Below are positions 16,423-24,850 of a DNA stretch of 64,000 nucleotides, piece by piece (within the stretch, counting starts at the first letter, position 1; every line of letters begins with the position of its first letter). A program made the position numbers and the translations under genes. The stretch comes from Methylobacterium sp. 77 (GTDB taxonomy: Bacteria > Pseudomonadota > Alphaproteobacteria > Rhizobiales > Beijerinckiaceae), in the NCBI RefSeq assembly GCF_000372825.1, contig NZ_KB910516.1, positions 57,501 to 121,500 of the forward strand, in the 5' to 3' direction. Under the pieces are notes generated by a model, which saw only the letters and a list, made by a program, of their open reading frames with translations, searched no databases and was not told the origin of the DNA.

Positions 16423-16800
16423 ATGGGCTTTCGTGAATTCGCCGGCCGATCGAGAGGTTGGCTGATCGCCGCCGCGCTGTCGCTTGGTGTGGTCGGTGCC
16501 GCGCCCGGTATCGCGCAGGCAGCGCCGCTATCCGCATCCACGTTCGTCGGCGAACCGGCTCAGGCCGCCATCGTTCCGGTCCAGTATGGCTGGGGCCATC
16601 ACCACCATCATCACCACCGCCACCATGGCTGGGGCGGACACCGCGGCTATGGCTTCGGCGGGCATCATGGCTGGCGTCCCCGTCACCACGGTTGGGGTGG
16701 GCATCGCCATCACGGATGGGGTCATGGCCACCACCGCGGTTGGGGCCATGGCCACCATCGTGGCCACGGGCATCGCCACGGTGGGTACTACCGGTTCTAG
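16423..16800 (+). CDS. Histidine/glycine-rich exported protein
   Basis: 125 residues. A signal peptide (hydrophobic core WLIAAALSLGVVGAA, likely cleavage after AQA at residue 33) is followed by a low-complexity tail in which residues 59-119 contain 26 histidines alternating with Gly, Trp and Arg, opening with a run of seven His. Such periplasmic or surface proteins plausibly bind Ni, Zn, Cu or Co, but low-complexity His/Gly tails also occur in structural proteins. The composition is extreme, yet start codon, signal peptide and codon use look normal. Two strong hairpins follow. The stand-alone setting gives no functional hint. Confidence 0.8.
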   Translation: MGFREFAGRSRGWLIAAALSLGVVGAAPGIAQAAPLSASTFVGEPAQAAIVPVQYGWGHHHHHHHRHHGWGGHRGYGFGGHHGWRPRHHGWGGHRHHGWGHGHHRGWGHGHHRGHGHRHGGYYRF

Positions 16801-16860
16801 AAACCCCGGAGAGTAGGGATCGGCGATCTGAAAATACGATGCCGATCCCAGAGTTCATGA

Positions 16861-16891
16861 CATCGGACCGGACGTCATGTCCGGTCCGATG
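16861..16891 (+). terminator. Hairpin downstream of the His-rich gene
   Basis: Perfect 13-bp inverted repeat: CATCGGACCGGAC (16861-16873), loop GTCAT, GTCCGGTCCGATG (16879-16891). It sits 60 bases past the stop codon. There is no T-run, but the stem is very stable. Confidence 0.65.
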
Positions 16892-16915
16892 TCATTCGCG
16901 GGCTCCTCTTGCCTC

Positions 16916-16948
16916 CACGGTGATCGAAGCCGGGCTTCGATCACCGTG
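16916..16948. terminator. Second hairpin, bidirectional, between convergent genes
   Basis: Perfect 15-bp inverted repeat with a three-base loop: CACGGTGATCGAAGC (16916-16930), CGG, GCTTCGATCACCGTG (16934-16948). It lies 22 bases beyond the stop of the RTX gene on the minus strand and can end transcripts from both sides. Confidence 0.7.
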
Positions 16949-16970
16949 ACGGGCACTCCATCCCGGTCGG

Positions 16971-18596
16971 TCAGACCGGGGCGATGAGGAAACTCGCGTC
17001 CGTCAGGGCGGCCTTCTGCACGTCATGGACGATGATCTTGTGACTGGGGTCCGAGTCGCCGATGAAGGTGATGAGCGCGTTCTGACCGTTATTGATGGCC
17101 GTGACCTTGAAGTCATCATAGCTGTCGGCGAAGGCGGACAGGTCGATGATGTCGATGCCGACCGTGAAGCGGTACAGATTGTCCCGACCGGAATCCACCT
17201 CGAAATGGAAGGTGTCCGCGCCGGCTCCGCCGAAGAGCTTGTCCGCGCCGGCGCCGCCGTCGAGTGTGTCCCCGCCCTTGCCGGCGACGATGTAGTCTCG
17301 GTCGGCGCTGCCCGTGATCGAGACGGAGGATCCAGCCGTGCTTTGCGAGATGATGGTCGACCCGATTGTGTCTCCATCCGCTCCGACGCCGCTCATGTCG
17401 AGTGTCGTTCCGTTGCGAACGTAAGTCTTCTCGATGTCGATGAAATTGCTGTCGGTCAGCACGATGGTGCCGCCGCCCTGGACGAACAGCATGTCGATGT
17501 TGTCGCCGCCGTCGACGCGTGTCGGGCTCTCGGTGATCACGAGACGGTCATTGCCGGCGAGACCCCGCAGCGTATCGGCGCCGCCCATGCCGGTGAGCGT
17601 GTTGGCGTCGGCATTGCCGATCAAGGTGTCGGCGAAGGTGCTGCCCATGAGGTTGGCGATACCGTGGATCTCATCGCCGCTCGCATCGCCATTGCCGATC
17701 TGCGTTCCGAGGCCGAGCTCGACCGTCACGCCAGCAGCGGAATGGATGTAGCTCGCTGTGTCGGCGCCCCCTGAACCAAAGATGACGTCGGCACCGGCAC
17801 CGCCTTCGATGACGTTGTTGCCGGAATCGCCGACCAGGGTGTCGGTGTAAGCCGTACCGCGGATGTTCTCGAACCCGTCGAGGGAATCGTGGCCCAACCC
17901 ATTGGCCGTGCTTGCGAAATTTTGGGGCAGATTGACGAAGGTTCCTCCCGTCGAGTGTTCGTAGCTTACGGTGTCGATACCGTTCCCACCGATAAGCGTA
18001 TCGTCTCCATCCCCGCCTTCGATGACGTTGTTGCCGGAATCGCCGGCCAGGATGTCGGCATAGGCAGTGCCGCGAATGTTTTCGATGCGCGAGAGCGTAT
18101 CGACTTCCGAGGTCTGACGATCCGTTCCGGTTGCGGCGGACAGGTCGACGCTCACGCCATTGTCCATGGAATCGTAGCTGACGGTATCTGAGCCAGTGCC
18201 GCCGTCGATCGTATCCTCGCCGCTGCCGCCGCTGAAAACATCGTTGCCGCCGCCGCCACTGAGCAGATCGTTGCCGCTGCCGCCGAAGAGCACGTCGCCG
18301 TAGACGCCGCCGGTCAGGTTCACGGGACCTGAATTGTTGGCGAAATCCGCGAACACGCCGTAGGTCTGCGCATCGATGTCGACGATACGGTCTGCATCTT
18401 CGAAGAAAGTCCCGCCGCTACCGGTGCCCCAACCACTGGTAATCACGAAGGAGCCGGCAGTGTAGGGTCCAAGGGTATAGGTGCCGCCGATGTCTGAAAA
18501 ATCATCGATTACATTACGGCTGAACCGAACAACGTCATTCGAGTCATAGTCTCCCTTGTAGGTGAATAGTACCGAGATCTGAGGGATATGACCCAT
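16971..18596 (-). CDS. RTX-type calcium-binding protein, probably secreted by type I system
   Basis: 541 residues, acidic and Gly/Asp-rich. Haemolysin-type nonapeptide repeats (GGxGxDxxx) occur around residues 105-140 (GGSGNDLLSGGGGNDVFSGG), 195-285 and near 460-480 (GGAGADKLFGGAGADTFHF). These fold into a parallel beta-roll on binding extracellular calcium. There is no N-terminal signal peptide and the last residues are hydrophobic (DASFLIAPV), as in substrates of type I (ABC) secretion. No catalytic domain was seen, so it may be an adhesin or surface-layer-like protein. No ABC exporter is adjacent. Two copies of a repeat unit carry a 33-bp identical DNA stretch. The upstream DNA is AT-rich. 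Confidence 0.85.
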   Translation of the reverse strand: MGHIPQISVLFTYKGDYDSNDVVRFSRNVIDDFSDIGGTYTLGPYTAGSFVITSGWGTGSGGTFFEDADRIVDIDAQTYGVFADFANNSGPVNLTGGVYGDVLFGGSGNDLLSGGGGNDVFSGGSGEDTIDGGTGSDTVSYDSMDNGVSVDLSAATGTDRQTSEVDTLSRIENIRGTAYADILAGDSGNNVIEGGDGDDTLIGGNGIDTVSYEHSTGGTFVNLPQNFASTANGLGHDSLDGFENIRGTAYTDTLVGDSGNNVIEGGAGADVIFGSGGADTASYIHSAAGVTVELGLGTQIGNGDASGDEIHGIANLMGSTFADTLIGNADANTLTGMGGADTLRGLAGNDRLVITESPTRVDGGDNIDMLFVQGGGTIVLTDSNFIDIEKTYVRNGTTLDMSGVGADGDTIGSTIISQSTAGSSVSITGSADRDYIVAGKGGDTLDGGAGADKLFGGAGADTFHFEVDSGRDNLYRFTVGIDIIDLSAFADSYDDFKVTAINNGQNALITFIGDSDPSHKIIVHDVQKAALTDASFLIAPV

Positions 18597-18907
18597 TTAT
18601 AGTGTCCTTATCGATCGTCTGATGCTGCATATTTAATATTGAAAAATCATATCGCCGGCATCGGGCGCAGGTTTTATTTTGGAAGTATCAATAATATGAT
18701 ATATGTTAAAATTATATGCTTGAAGTAATCGGGCAGATTACGAATTGCCGCATGCGCGCGCAATTTCTGCGCGTCGACGGCCACCGCATCGCGAGGATCG
18801 CGGTGCGGAAGGAAACGGATCTGTGGCGCCGGTGACGCGTCCTAGCGTCGACGGGGCGGCCGTCCCGTCACGGGCGAGGGCCCGCCCTCTGCCCGACCGG
18901 GGGTGTT
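18597..18907. other. AT-rich intergenic region upstream of the RTX gene
   Basis: 311 bases, no gene supported. The first 140 bases are markedly AT-rich compared with the surroundings (for example AATAATATGATATATG near 18690) and probably hold the promoter of the minus-strand RTX gene. The remainder is the GC-rich trailer of deoA. No clear -35/-10 pair can be assigned. Confidence 0.5.
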
Positions 18908-20206
18908 TCAGGTGATGCGCTGGAGGGCGTGCGGGCGTCGGATCGGCGCGTCGGGCCCAATCCGGTAGGCTGCGCGAAGGGCAATCTCGGCGGCATCCGC
19001 CTGTGCTTCGCTGCGAGCATGGACGATGCCGAGGATGTCGGCCGTGTCGCCGGGGCGCGCCAGAGCCGAAAGGCCCACGGCCGGGTCGATCTCGTCCTGA
19101 GGGCGTGTGCGTCCGCCTCCCAGCGCGATGACCGCAAGACCGAGATCGCGGGTCTCCACCCGCTCGACGATTCCGACTTTGCCGGCTTTCACCTGACGTA
19201 TGACCGGTGCGGACTGGCAGTGATCCGTCGCTCTCTCCACGAGATCGATGGGCCCGCCCAAAGCGGCGACCATCCGGCCGAAGATTTCGGCCGCGCGGCC
19301 GGAAGTGCGGGCCTCCTCGACGCGTCGTGACGCCTCGGCGATGTCGGCGGCGAGTCCGCCGAGCACCAGCATCTCGGCGCAGAGCGCCACGGTCACGGCG
19401 TGGAACGCGGGCTCGCAGGCGCGACCTGTGAGGTAATCCACGGCGTAAGTCACTTCCAACGCGTTGCCGGCGGAGGAGGCGAGGGGCGCGTCCATGTCGG
19501 TGATGAGTGCGACCGTCTTCAGGCCCGCACCATTGGCGACGGAGACGATGCTGTCGGCGAGGGCCCGTGCCTCGTCGATCCCCGCCATGAAAGCGCCGGA
19601 GCCGCACTTCACGTCCATCACGAGGCCGCCGAGGCCGGCGGCGAGTTTCTTCGACAGGATCGACGCCGTGATCAGGTCGAGGGATTCCACCGTCCCGGTG
19701 ACGTCGCGTATGGCGTAGAGGCGCCGGTCGGCCGGGGCGAGGTCGGATGTCTGCCCGATGATGGCGCAGCCGATGGAGCGGGTCACGCTGCGGAAGCGGT
19801 CGAGGCCGGGCCTGGCGTCGTAGCCGGGGATGCTCGCGAGTTTGTCGAGAGTGCCGCCGGTATGGCCGAGGCCGCGACCGGAGATCATCGGAACGTAGCC
19901 GCCGCAGGCGGCGACCATCGGTGCGAGGGCGAGGCTGACCGTGTCCCCGACGCCGCCGGTCGAATGCTTGTCGAGAACGGGTCCGGGAAGATCCCAGGTC
20001 AGCACCGTGCCCGACCACGTCATCGCACGGGTCAGCGCGACGCGCTCGGCGAGCGACAGGCCGCGAAAGAACACGGCCATGGCGAAGGCGGCGGCCTGCC
20101 CCTCTGTCACCCGCCCATCGGTGATGCCGGAGACGAATGCGGCGATCTCGGCGTCGGTGAGCACGCGCCCGTCGCGCTTGGCCCGGATCAACTCCTGCGG
20201 CATCAT
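18908..20206 (-). CDS. deoA: Thymidine phosphorylase
   Basis: 432 residues from ATG 20206, whose first base is the last base of the deoC stop (TGATG); a second ATG follows at 20203. It cleaves thymidine or deoxyuridine with phosphate to the base and deoxyribose-1-phosphate. The family signature SGRGLGHTGGTLDKLASIPG is intact, as are KHSTGGVGDTVSLALAPMVAACGG (phosphate site) and VMDVKCGSGAFM. It is the last gene of a four-gene nucleoside salvage operon; its product feeds DeoC after isomerisation by phosphopentomutase, which is not encoded here. Confidence 0.95.
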   Translation of the reverse strand: MMPQELIRAKRDGRVLTDAEIAAFVSGITDGRVTEGQAAAFAMAVFFRGLSLAERVALTRAMTWSGTVLTWDLPGPVLDKHSTGGVGDTVSLALAPMVAACGGYVPMISGRGLGHTGGTLDKLASIPGYDARPGLDRFRSVTRSIGCAIIGQTSDLAPADRRLYAIRDVTGTVESLDLITASILSKKLAAGLGGLVMDVKCGSGAFMAGIDEARALADSIVSVANGAGLKTVALITDMDAPLASSAGNALEVTYAVDYLTGRACEPAFHAVTVALCAEMLVLGGLAADIAEASRRVEEARTSGRAAEIFGRMVAALGGPIDLVERATDHCQSAPVIRQVKAGKVGIVERVETRDLGLAVIALGGGRTRPQDEIDPAVGLSALARPGDTADILGIVHARSEAQADAAEIALRAAYRIGPDAPIRRPHALQRIT

Positions 20207-20952
20207 CACGTGCGCGCTCCGAGGCTGGCGGTCAGCGCATCGTGCAGGCTGCTCGCTCCGATGCGGAATGTCTTCGCTTCCACCCAACCCGGTCCCATGA
20301 TCCGATCGGCGATGTCGAGATAAAGGGCGGCATCGGCCACGGTGCGCAACCCGCCCGACACCTTGAACCCGACCGTGCGACCGCTGTCGCGGATGGCGGC
20401 GAGCATCGCCTCCGCTGCCTCGGGCGTCGCCGAGACGGGGCTCTTGCCGGTCGAGGTTTTCAGGAAGTCCGCGCCGGCGCCGATGGCGAGACGGCTCGCC
20501 TCGGCAATCCGCGCCGAATCCGGCATGGCGCCGGATTCGAGGATCACCTTGAGGATCGCGCGGCCGGACATCTCGCGCACGGCCTCGATCATCTCACTGG
20601 CCGCATCCGCATCGCCCGCCAGGAATGTCCGGTAGGGCAGGACGAGGTCGATCTCGTGCGCGCCGTCGTCCAGCGCCTCGGCGGTGTCCTCCGCAGCGCG
20701 CTCGATATCGGTGCCGCCGGCGGGGAAATTGATCACCGTGGCGATGCGGACAGGGGTTCCTGTCAGCAATTCCGCACACCGCGCGATATGCTGGGGCCAG
20801 ACGCAAACGGCGGCGACCCGGCTCGCGCGAGCCTTGGCGCAGAGCAAGTCGACGGCCTGATCCGAACAGGAATCGCTGAGGTCGGTCAGGTCGAGCAGGG
20901 GCAGGGCGCGCCGGGCTATGGCGGCATCGGCGGCATGCGGATCGAGGATCAT
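20206..20952 (-). CDS. deoC: Deoxyribose-phosphate aldolase
   Basis: 248 residues. It cleaves 2-deoxyribose-5-phosphate to glyceraldehyde-3-phosphate and acetaldehyde. The Schiff-base lysine is K165 in DFLKTSTGK, assisted by D102 in EIDLVLPY and K197 in VGFKVSGG, all matching class I aldolases. It overlaps deoA by one base and starts 9 bases after the punA stop, so it is firmly inside the operon. Confidence 0.95.
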   Translation of the reverse strand: MILDPHAADAAIARRALPLLDLTDLSDSCSDQAVDLLCAKARASRVAAVCVWPQHIARCAELLTGTPVRIATVINFPAGGTDIERAAEDTAEALDDGAHEIDLVLPYRTFLAGDADAASEMIEAVREMSGRAILKVILESGAMPDSARIAEASRLAIGAGADFLKTSTGKSPVSATPEAAEAMLAAIRDSGRTVGFKVSGGLRTVADAALYLDIADRIMGPGWVEAKTFRIGASSLHDALTASLGART

Positions 20953-20961
20953 GTGGGAATC

Positions 20962-21771
20962 CTACAGCCGGGCGACGAATGCGTCGATCAGGCGGGCGAG
21001 GTCGGATGCGGCGGCGGCGGCCGCGCGCTTGGTCTCGTCGTGATGAGGGTCACCGTCGCCGATTCCGGCGGCGAGGTTGGTGACCACCGAGATGGCCGCC
21101 ACCCTTAGACCGAAGAACCGGGCGAGAATCACCTCCGGCACCGTCGACATGCCGACGAGGTCGGCGCCGAGACGGCCGGCCATGCGAATCTCCGCCGGGG
21201 TCTCGAAGCTCGGGCCGGAGAACCAGGCGTAGACGCCCTCGTGAAGCGAAATCCCGCAGCTGCGCGCCGCCTCGTGGAGCGTCTCGCGCGCCGCCGCATC
21301 GTAGGCGCCGACCATGGGGACGAAGCGGGCATCGCCCGTCTCGCCGATCAGCGGGTTCAGGCCCGAGAGGTTGATGTGATCGCTGAGCGCGACGAGGCTG
21401 CCCGGCCCAGCCTGCGGCATCAGCGATCCGGCCGCATTGGAGAGAAGGAGGACCGTGGTCCCGAGCGCCCTGGCGACACCCAGCGGGACTTTCATGACGC
21501 TGGCATTGCCGCTCTCATAGGCATGGGCACGCCCCTCGAAAACCAGCACGCGCCGCCCGCCCAGTAAGCCACTATGGAGCCTGCCGCCATGGCCGGTGAC
21601 CCCCGGCGAGGGGAACCCTGGAATGTCGGCATAGGGAACGGCGACGCCTCGCTCCAATCTGCCGGCGATGAGGCCGAGGCCCGTACCGGTGACGATCGCG
21701 GCATCGTAGGGGCCGGCAAAGCCACGGCTTTGCAGGGATTCCGTCGCGATGGCGATGGATCCGTCAGACAT
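20962..21771 (-). CDS. punA: Purine-nucleoside phosphorylase (trimeric PNP/MTAP family)
   Basis: 269 residues from ATG 21771 (MSDGSIAIATESLQ), which overlaps the end of cdd by 8 bases; a longer frame upstream runs inside cdd and is rejected. It phosphorolyses inosine, guanosine and their deoxy forms. Family blocks: VTGTGLGLIAGRLE (phosphate loop), FEGRAHAYE, LLSNAAGSL, FSGPSFETPAEIRM, VGMSTVPEVILA and SVVTNLAAGIG. The Asn in the last block is typical of 6-oxopurine-specific PNP rather than MTA phosphorylase. Position between cdd and deoC supports deoxynucleoside catabolism. Confidence 0.93.
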   Translation of the reverse strand: MSDGSIAIATESLQSRGFAGPYDAAIVTGTGLGLIAGRLERGVAVPYADIPGFPSPGVTGHGGRLHSGLLGGRRVLVFEGRAHAYESGNASVMKVPLGVARALGTTVLLLSNAAGSLMPQAGPGSLVALSDHINLSGLNPLIGETGDARFVPMVGAYDAAARETLHEAARSCGISLHEGVYAWFSGPSFETPAEIRMAGRLGADLVGMSTVPEVILARFFGLRVAAISVVTNLAAGIGDGDPHHDETKRAAAAAASDLARLIDAFVARL

Positions 21772-22201
21772 CGGTGCTCGGGTTCTCGCTGAGGAGGTTC
21801 TCGGGTCCGAAGGAATCGGGGAGCAACGCTCCGAGGGTGAAGCGGCGGCGAATGCCCTCGGGGCCGGCGATGTGGATCGGCGTTCCAGGCTTGGCGAACT
21901 CCCTGATCCGCTGGCGGCAGGCACCGCAGGGCGTCACCAAAGCCGGCCCATCGCCGATGATGAGGATGGTGCCGATCGCCCGTCCGCCGCCGGCGATCAT
22001 TGCGGCGATCGCGCCAGCCTCGGCGCAGGTCCCGACCGGATAGGCCGCGTTCTCGACGTTGCAGCCGGCATGGATGCGGCCGTGCTCGTCCCGCAGGGCA
22101 GCGCCGACGGGAAAATTCGAATAGGGCGCGTAAGCCTGCGCCTTGGCAGCGCTGGCGGCTTCGAACAGGGCCGAGAGGTCGGCGTCGATCGTGTCCGTCA
22201 T
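21764..22201 (-). CDS. cdd: Cytidine deaminase
   Basis: 145 residues, the size of the small homotetrameric class. It deaminates cytidine and deoxycytidine to uridine forms. The zinc ligands and catalytic Glu are visible: C59-A60-E61 in GTCAEAGAI, then C92 and C95 in TPCGACRQ. NVENAAYPVG carries the ribose-binding residues. It is the first gene of the cdd-punA-deoC-deoA operon, whose members overlap or nearly overlap, implying coordinated salvage. No promoter was clear in the upstream 140 bases. Confidence 0.95.
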   Translation of the reverse strand: MTDTIDADLSALFEAASAAKAQAYAPYSNFPVGAALRDEHGRIHAGCNVENAAYPVGTCAEAGAIAAMIAGGGRAIGTILIIGDGPALVTPCGACRQRIREFAKPGTPIHIAGPEGIRRRFTLGALLPDSFGPENLLSENPSTDV

Positions 22202-22345
22202 CGCTTCGGATCCGGTATAGGGGGCCGGTCGATCTTAGAGCAGGTGGGCCATCGGCCTGTCGAGAGCCAGGAAACGTGATCGACACGACGCGGGCGCGAT
22301 CTTAGAACGCTCACTCGATGGTCTCAGGTGAGAGGCGGGCGGGAC

Positions 22346-22570
22346 ATGCTGGGTCGGATCGAACGCAAGGCCTCCGGCGAGGCGACGGTGGAATATGGCG
22401 ATGGCACCATGCGCATCGTCAAGCCTGGGAGCTTCGTGCGTTGCGCGGTCACCGGCGAGCCGATCGCCCTCGACAACCTGCGCTACTGGAGCGCTGAGCT
22501 CCAGGAAGCCTACATCACGCCGGAGGCGGTGATGAAACGGTTGGCCGATCTCGGTCGCGCGAAGGGCTGA
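22346..22570 (+). CDS. DUF2093 family small protein
   Basis: 74 residues from ATG 22346 with AGAGG upstream; a GTG at 22328 is a less likely start. The sequence (ATVEYGDGTMRIVKPGSFVRC followed by AVTGEPIALDNLRYWS) matches the DUF2093 family, which is found in alphaproteobacteria next to lpxK. Function is unknown. Its last 56 bases overlap the 3' end of convergent lpxK. Confidence 0.82.
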   Translation: MLGRIERKASGEATVEYGDGTMRIVKPGSFVRCAVTGEPIALDNLRYWSAELQEAYITPEAVMKRLADLGRAKG

Positions 22571-23546
22571 GCATCTCGACGACGCGCCTTAACTGAGCGA
22601 GGAGCCTCGTCTCATCCTCGATCCGAAGGGTGACGCCAAAGGCCGTAACGCCGGCGGCGAATTCCGCAGGCAGGCGGACCATGTCCTTCTCCGTGGTCAC
22701 CAGAACCGCGCCCAACGCATCGGCTCGCGCCACCAATCCGGCGAGATCGCTGGCACGGTAGGGGTGATGATCCGGGAAGGGTCTGGTCTCGACCACGTTT
22801 GCTCCGGCCTGAACCAGCGTATCGAAGAATTTTCGGGGCCTTCCGATCCCGGCAAAGGCGAGGACGGGTTTTCCCTCGACGGAATTCGGCGCTGTCGGGA
22901 CCAGCCTCGCTCGATGGACGGGCAGCCCGCGCAACGCGGCTTCCGCGGCAACCGCCTCTCCCGGTCCGTCCCCGCCGATGATCACAAGGCCACTGACATG
23001 GCGCCATTGCCGCGAGAGCGGGGCTCTCAACGGCCCGGCCGGGAAGGCCAGACCGTTGCCGATTCCGCTGCCGGCATCGACCACCGCGAGGGAGAGGTCC
23101 TTCGCGAGGCTGGGGTTCTGCAGCCCGTCATCCATCACCACGACATCGGCGCCGAGTTCCCGGCAGAGCTTCGCCCCGTCCGGCCGCTTCCTGGCCAGAA
23201 TCGTGCGGGCGCATCGTGCAAGGAGGAGCGGCTCGTCGCCGACATCCGAGGATATATGGCGCGACGGGTCCACCGCGATCGGTCCCGCGAGACGGCCGCC
23301 ATAGCCGCGGGTCAGGAAAGCGGGCTCGGCATCGAGGCCGCGCAGCATCGTGGCAACGGCGAGGGCGGTCGGGGTCTTGCCCGCCCCTCCCAGAGTGAAA
23401 TTCCCGATGCAGATGATCGGGCAGGCTGCCCGTTCTCCGGGGCGATCCATGCGAGCGGCGACCCGCTTCCCGTAGAGCTGCCCGAGGGGTGCCAGAATCC
23501 GGCTCAGCGGATGAGTGGGCGAATCCCAGAAGGCCGGAGGCCGCAT
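22515..23546 (-). CDS. lpxK: Tetraacyldisaccharide 4'-kinase
   Basis: 343 residues. Inner-membrane-associated kinase adding the 4'-phosphate of lipid A. N-terminal APLGQLYGKRVAARM is the family membrane anchor region and ICIGNFTLGGAGKTPTALAV contains the Walker A (GGAGKTPT 53-60). DDGLQNPSL is the DDGxQ motif with the catalytic Asp pair. The start abuts the end of waaA (shared base 23546), so it is translated as the last gene of the acyltransferase-waaA-lpxK operon. Confidence 0.95.
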   Translation of the reverse strand: MRPPAFWDSPTHPLSRILAPLGQLYGKRVAARMDRPGERAACPIICIGNFTLGGAGKTPTALAVATMLRGLDAEPAFLTRGYGGRLAGPIAVDPSRHISSDVGDEPLLLARCARTILARKRPDGAKLCRELGADVVVMDDGLQNPSLAKDLSLAVVDAGSGIGNGLAFPAGPLRAPLSRQWRHVSGLVIIGGDGPGEAVAAEAALRGLPVHRARLVPTAPNSVEGKPVLAFAGIGRPRKFFDTLVQAGANVVETRPFPDHHPYRASDLAGLVARADALGAVLVTTEKDMVRLPAEFAAGVTAFGVTLRIEDETRLLAQLRRVVEMLSPSRDRDRPTVSSPPPA

Positions 23547-24850
23547 CAGGAAACGGCCATGGCCGTGAGCTTCATCTGCGCAATGAACGGATCGAGGACC
23601 GCGAGGGTCCGCTCCACCGCGCCTTCGAACGGCTGCAGCGCCGCATTTCCGGCCTTGGCCATGGCACCGGATCGCGGACGATCGAGGAGAAGGTCGCCGA
23701 CGGCGGCGGCGAGCTCCTTCGCATCGGCCACCATCAGTGCCCCGCCTGCCTCGTCGAGGGCGTGGTAGACCTGGGCGAAGTTCTGAACGTTCGGCCCGTG
23801 CAGAATCGCCGCGTCGAGGCGGGTCGGCTCGATCGGGTTTTGACCGCCGCGCGTCGTCATCGATCCGCCGAGGAACACCAGCGGAGCGAGGCGGTAGAAC
23901 AGACCCAGCTCCCCGAGCGTATCGGCGACATAGAGGTCGACGCCGCCATGGGGGCGGCCGCCGCGTGAGCGCAAGGTACTCCGCAGGCCCACGGCCGAAG
24001 CGCAGGCGGCGACCTCTTCGCCGCGCTGGGGATGGCGCGGCACCACGATGGTCAGCAGGTTCGGCAGCTGCGCCTTCAGCGCCGCGTGAGCTTCCGCCAC
24101 CATCGCATCCTCACCCGGATGCGTGCTGGCCGCGACCCAGACCGGCCGGTCGCCGATCACGTCGCGAAGGTAGGCGAGCTGCTGGCCGTCCACAGGGGGG
24201 ACGGCCGAATCGTATTTCAGGTTTCCGGCGATGCTCACGCGGGGAGCGCCGAGCCGTGCGAAGCGCTCGGCATCGTCCTTGGTCTGAGCCAGACAGATGG
24301 CGATGCGCGAAAGCAGCGCCTCGGCGGTACGCGGCGAGCGCGCCCAGCCCTTGAACGACCTTTCGGACATCCGTCCGTTGACGAGGAGCAGCGGGATGCC
24401 GCGCTGGTGCAAGGCGATGACCGTGTTGGGCCAGATCTCGGATTCCGCCACCAGTGACAGGTCCGGCTGCCAGTGGTCGATGAAACGCTCGATCCAGCGC
24501 GGCGCGTCGAGCGGCATGTACTGGTGTACGGCGCCGGCAGGGAGGCGCCGGCCGATCAGCTCGGCGGCGCTGCGTGTCCCCGTGGTGACGAGCACGCTGA
24601 AGCCCCGGGCGATCATGCCGTCGATCAATCCGACGAGGGAGAGTGCCTCGCCGACGCTGGCGCCATGCATCCAGACGAGGGGACCGGCCGGGCGGGCCCG
24701 TCCGGGAAGGCCCCGACGCTCGGGCAGGCGGCCGGGATCTTCCTTGCCCTTGCGCGAGCGCCAAGCCAGCAGGCCGGCCACCGCGGGCTCGCCGACATAG
24801 AGGCCGTAACGATAGGCCTGGAGGGCGATGGTGAGCGGGGGAGCCTTCAC
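23546..24850 (-). CDS. waaA: 3-deoxy-D-manno-octulosonic acid (Kdo) transferase
   Basis: 434 residues. GT30-family membrane-bound glycosyltransferase that attaches Kdo to the lipid A precursor. Key features: N-terminal hydrophobic segment; VWMHGASVGEALS (catalytic Glu in the GASVGE motif); LVAESEIWPN; RHPQR and GGSMTTRGGQNPIEP in the C-terminal CMP-Kdo-binding half. Its ATG overlaps the stop of the acyltransferase gene by four bases (ATGA). Confidence 0.95.
   Translation of the reverse strand: MKAPPLTIALQAYRYGLYVGEPAVAGLLAWRSRKGKEDPGRLPERRGLPGRARPAGPLVWMHGASVGEALSLVGLIDGMIARGFSVLVTTGTRSAAELIGRRLPAGAVHQYMPLDAPRWIERFIDHWQPDLSLVAESEIWPNTVIALHQRGIPLLLVNGRMSERSFKGWARSPRTAEALLSRIAICLAQTKDDAERFARLGAPRVSIAGNLKYDSAVPPVDGQQLAYLRDVIGDRPVWVAASTHPGEDAMVAEAHAALKAQLPNLLTIVVPRHPQRGEEVAACASAVGLRSTLRSRGGRPHGGVDLYVADTLGELGLFYRLAPLVFLGGSMTTRGGQNPIEPTRLDAAILHGPNVQNFAQVYHALDEAGGALMVADAKELAAAVGDLLLDRPRSGAMAKAGNAALQPFEGAVERTLAVLDPFIAQMKLTAMAVS

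Noticed and set aside
16528..16779. Open frames on other strands and frames over the His-rich gene
   Set aside because: The repetitive CAT/CAC/GGC sequence opens several frames; only the frame at 16423-16800 has a signal peptide and a plausible start.
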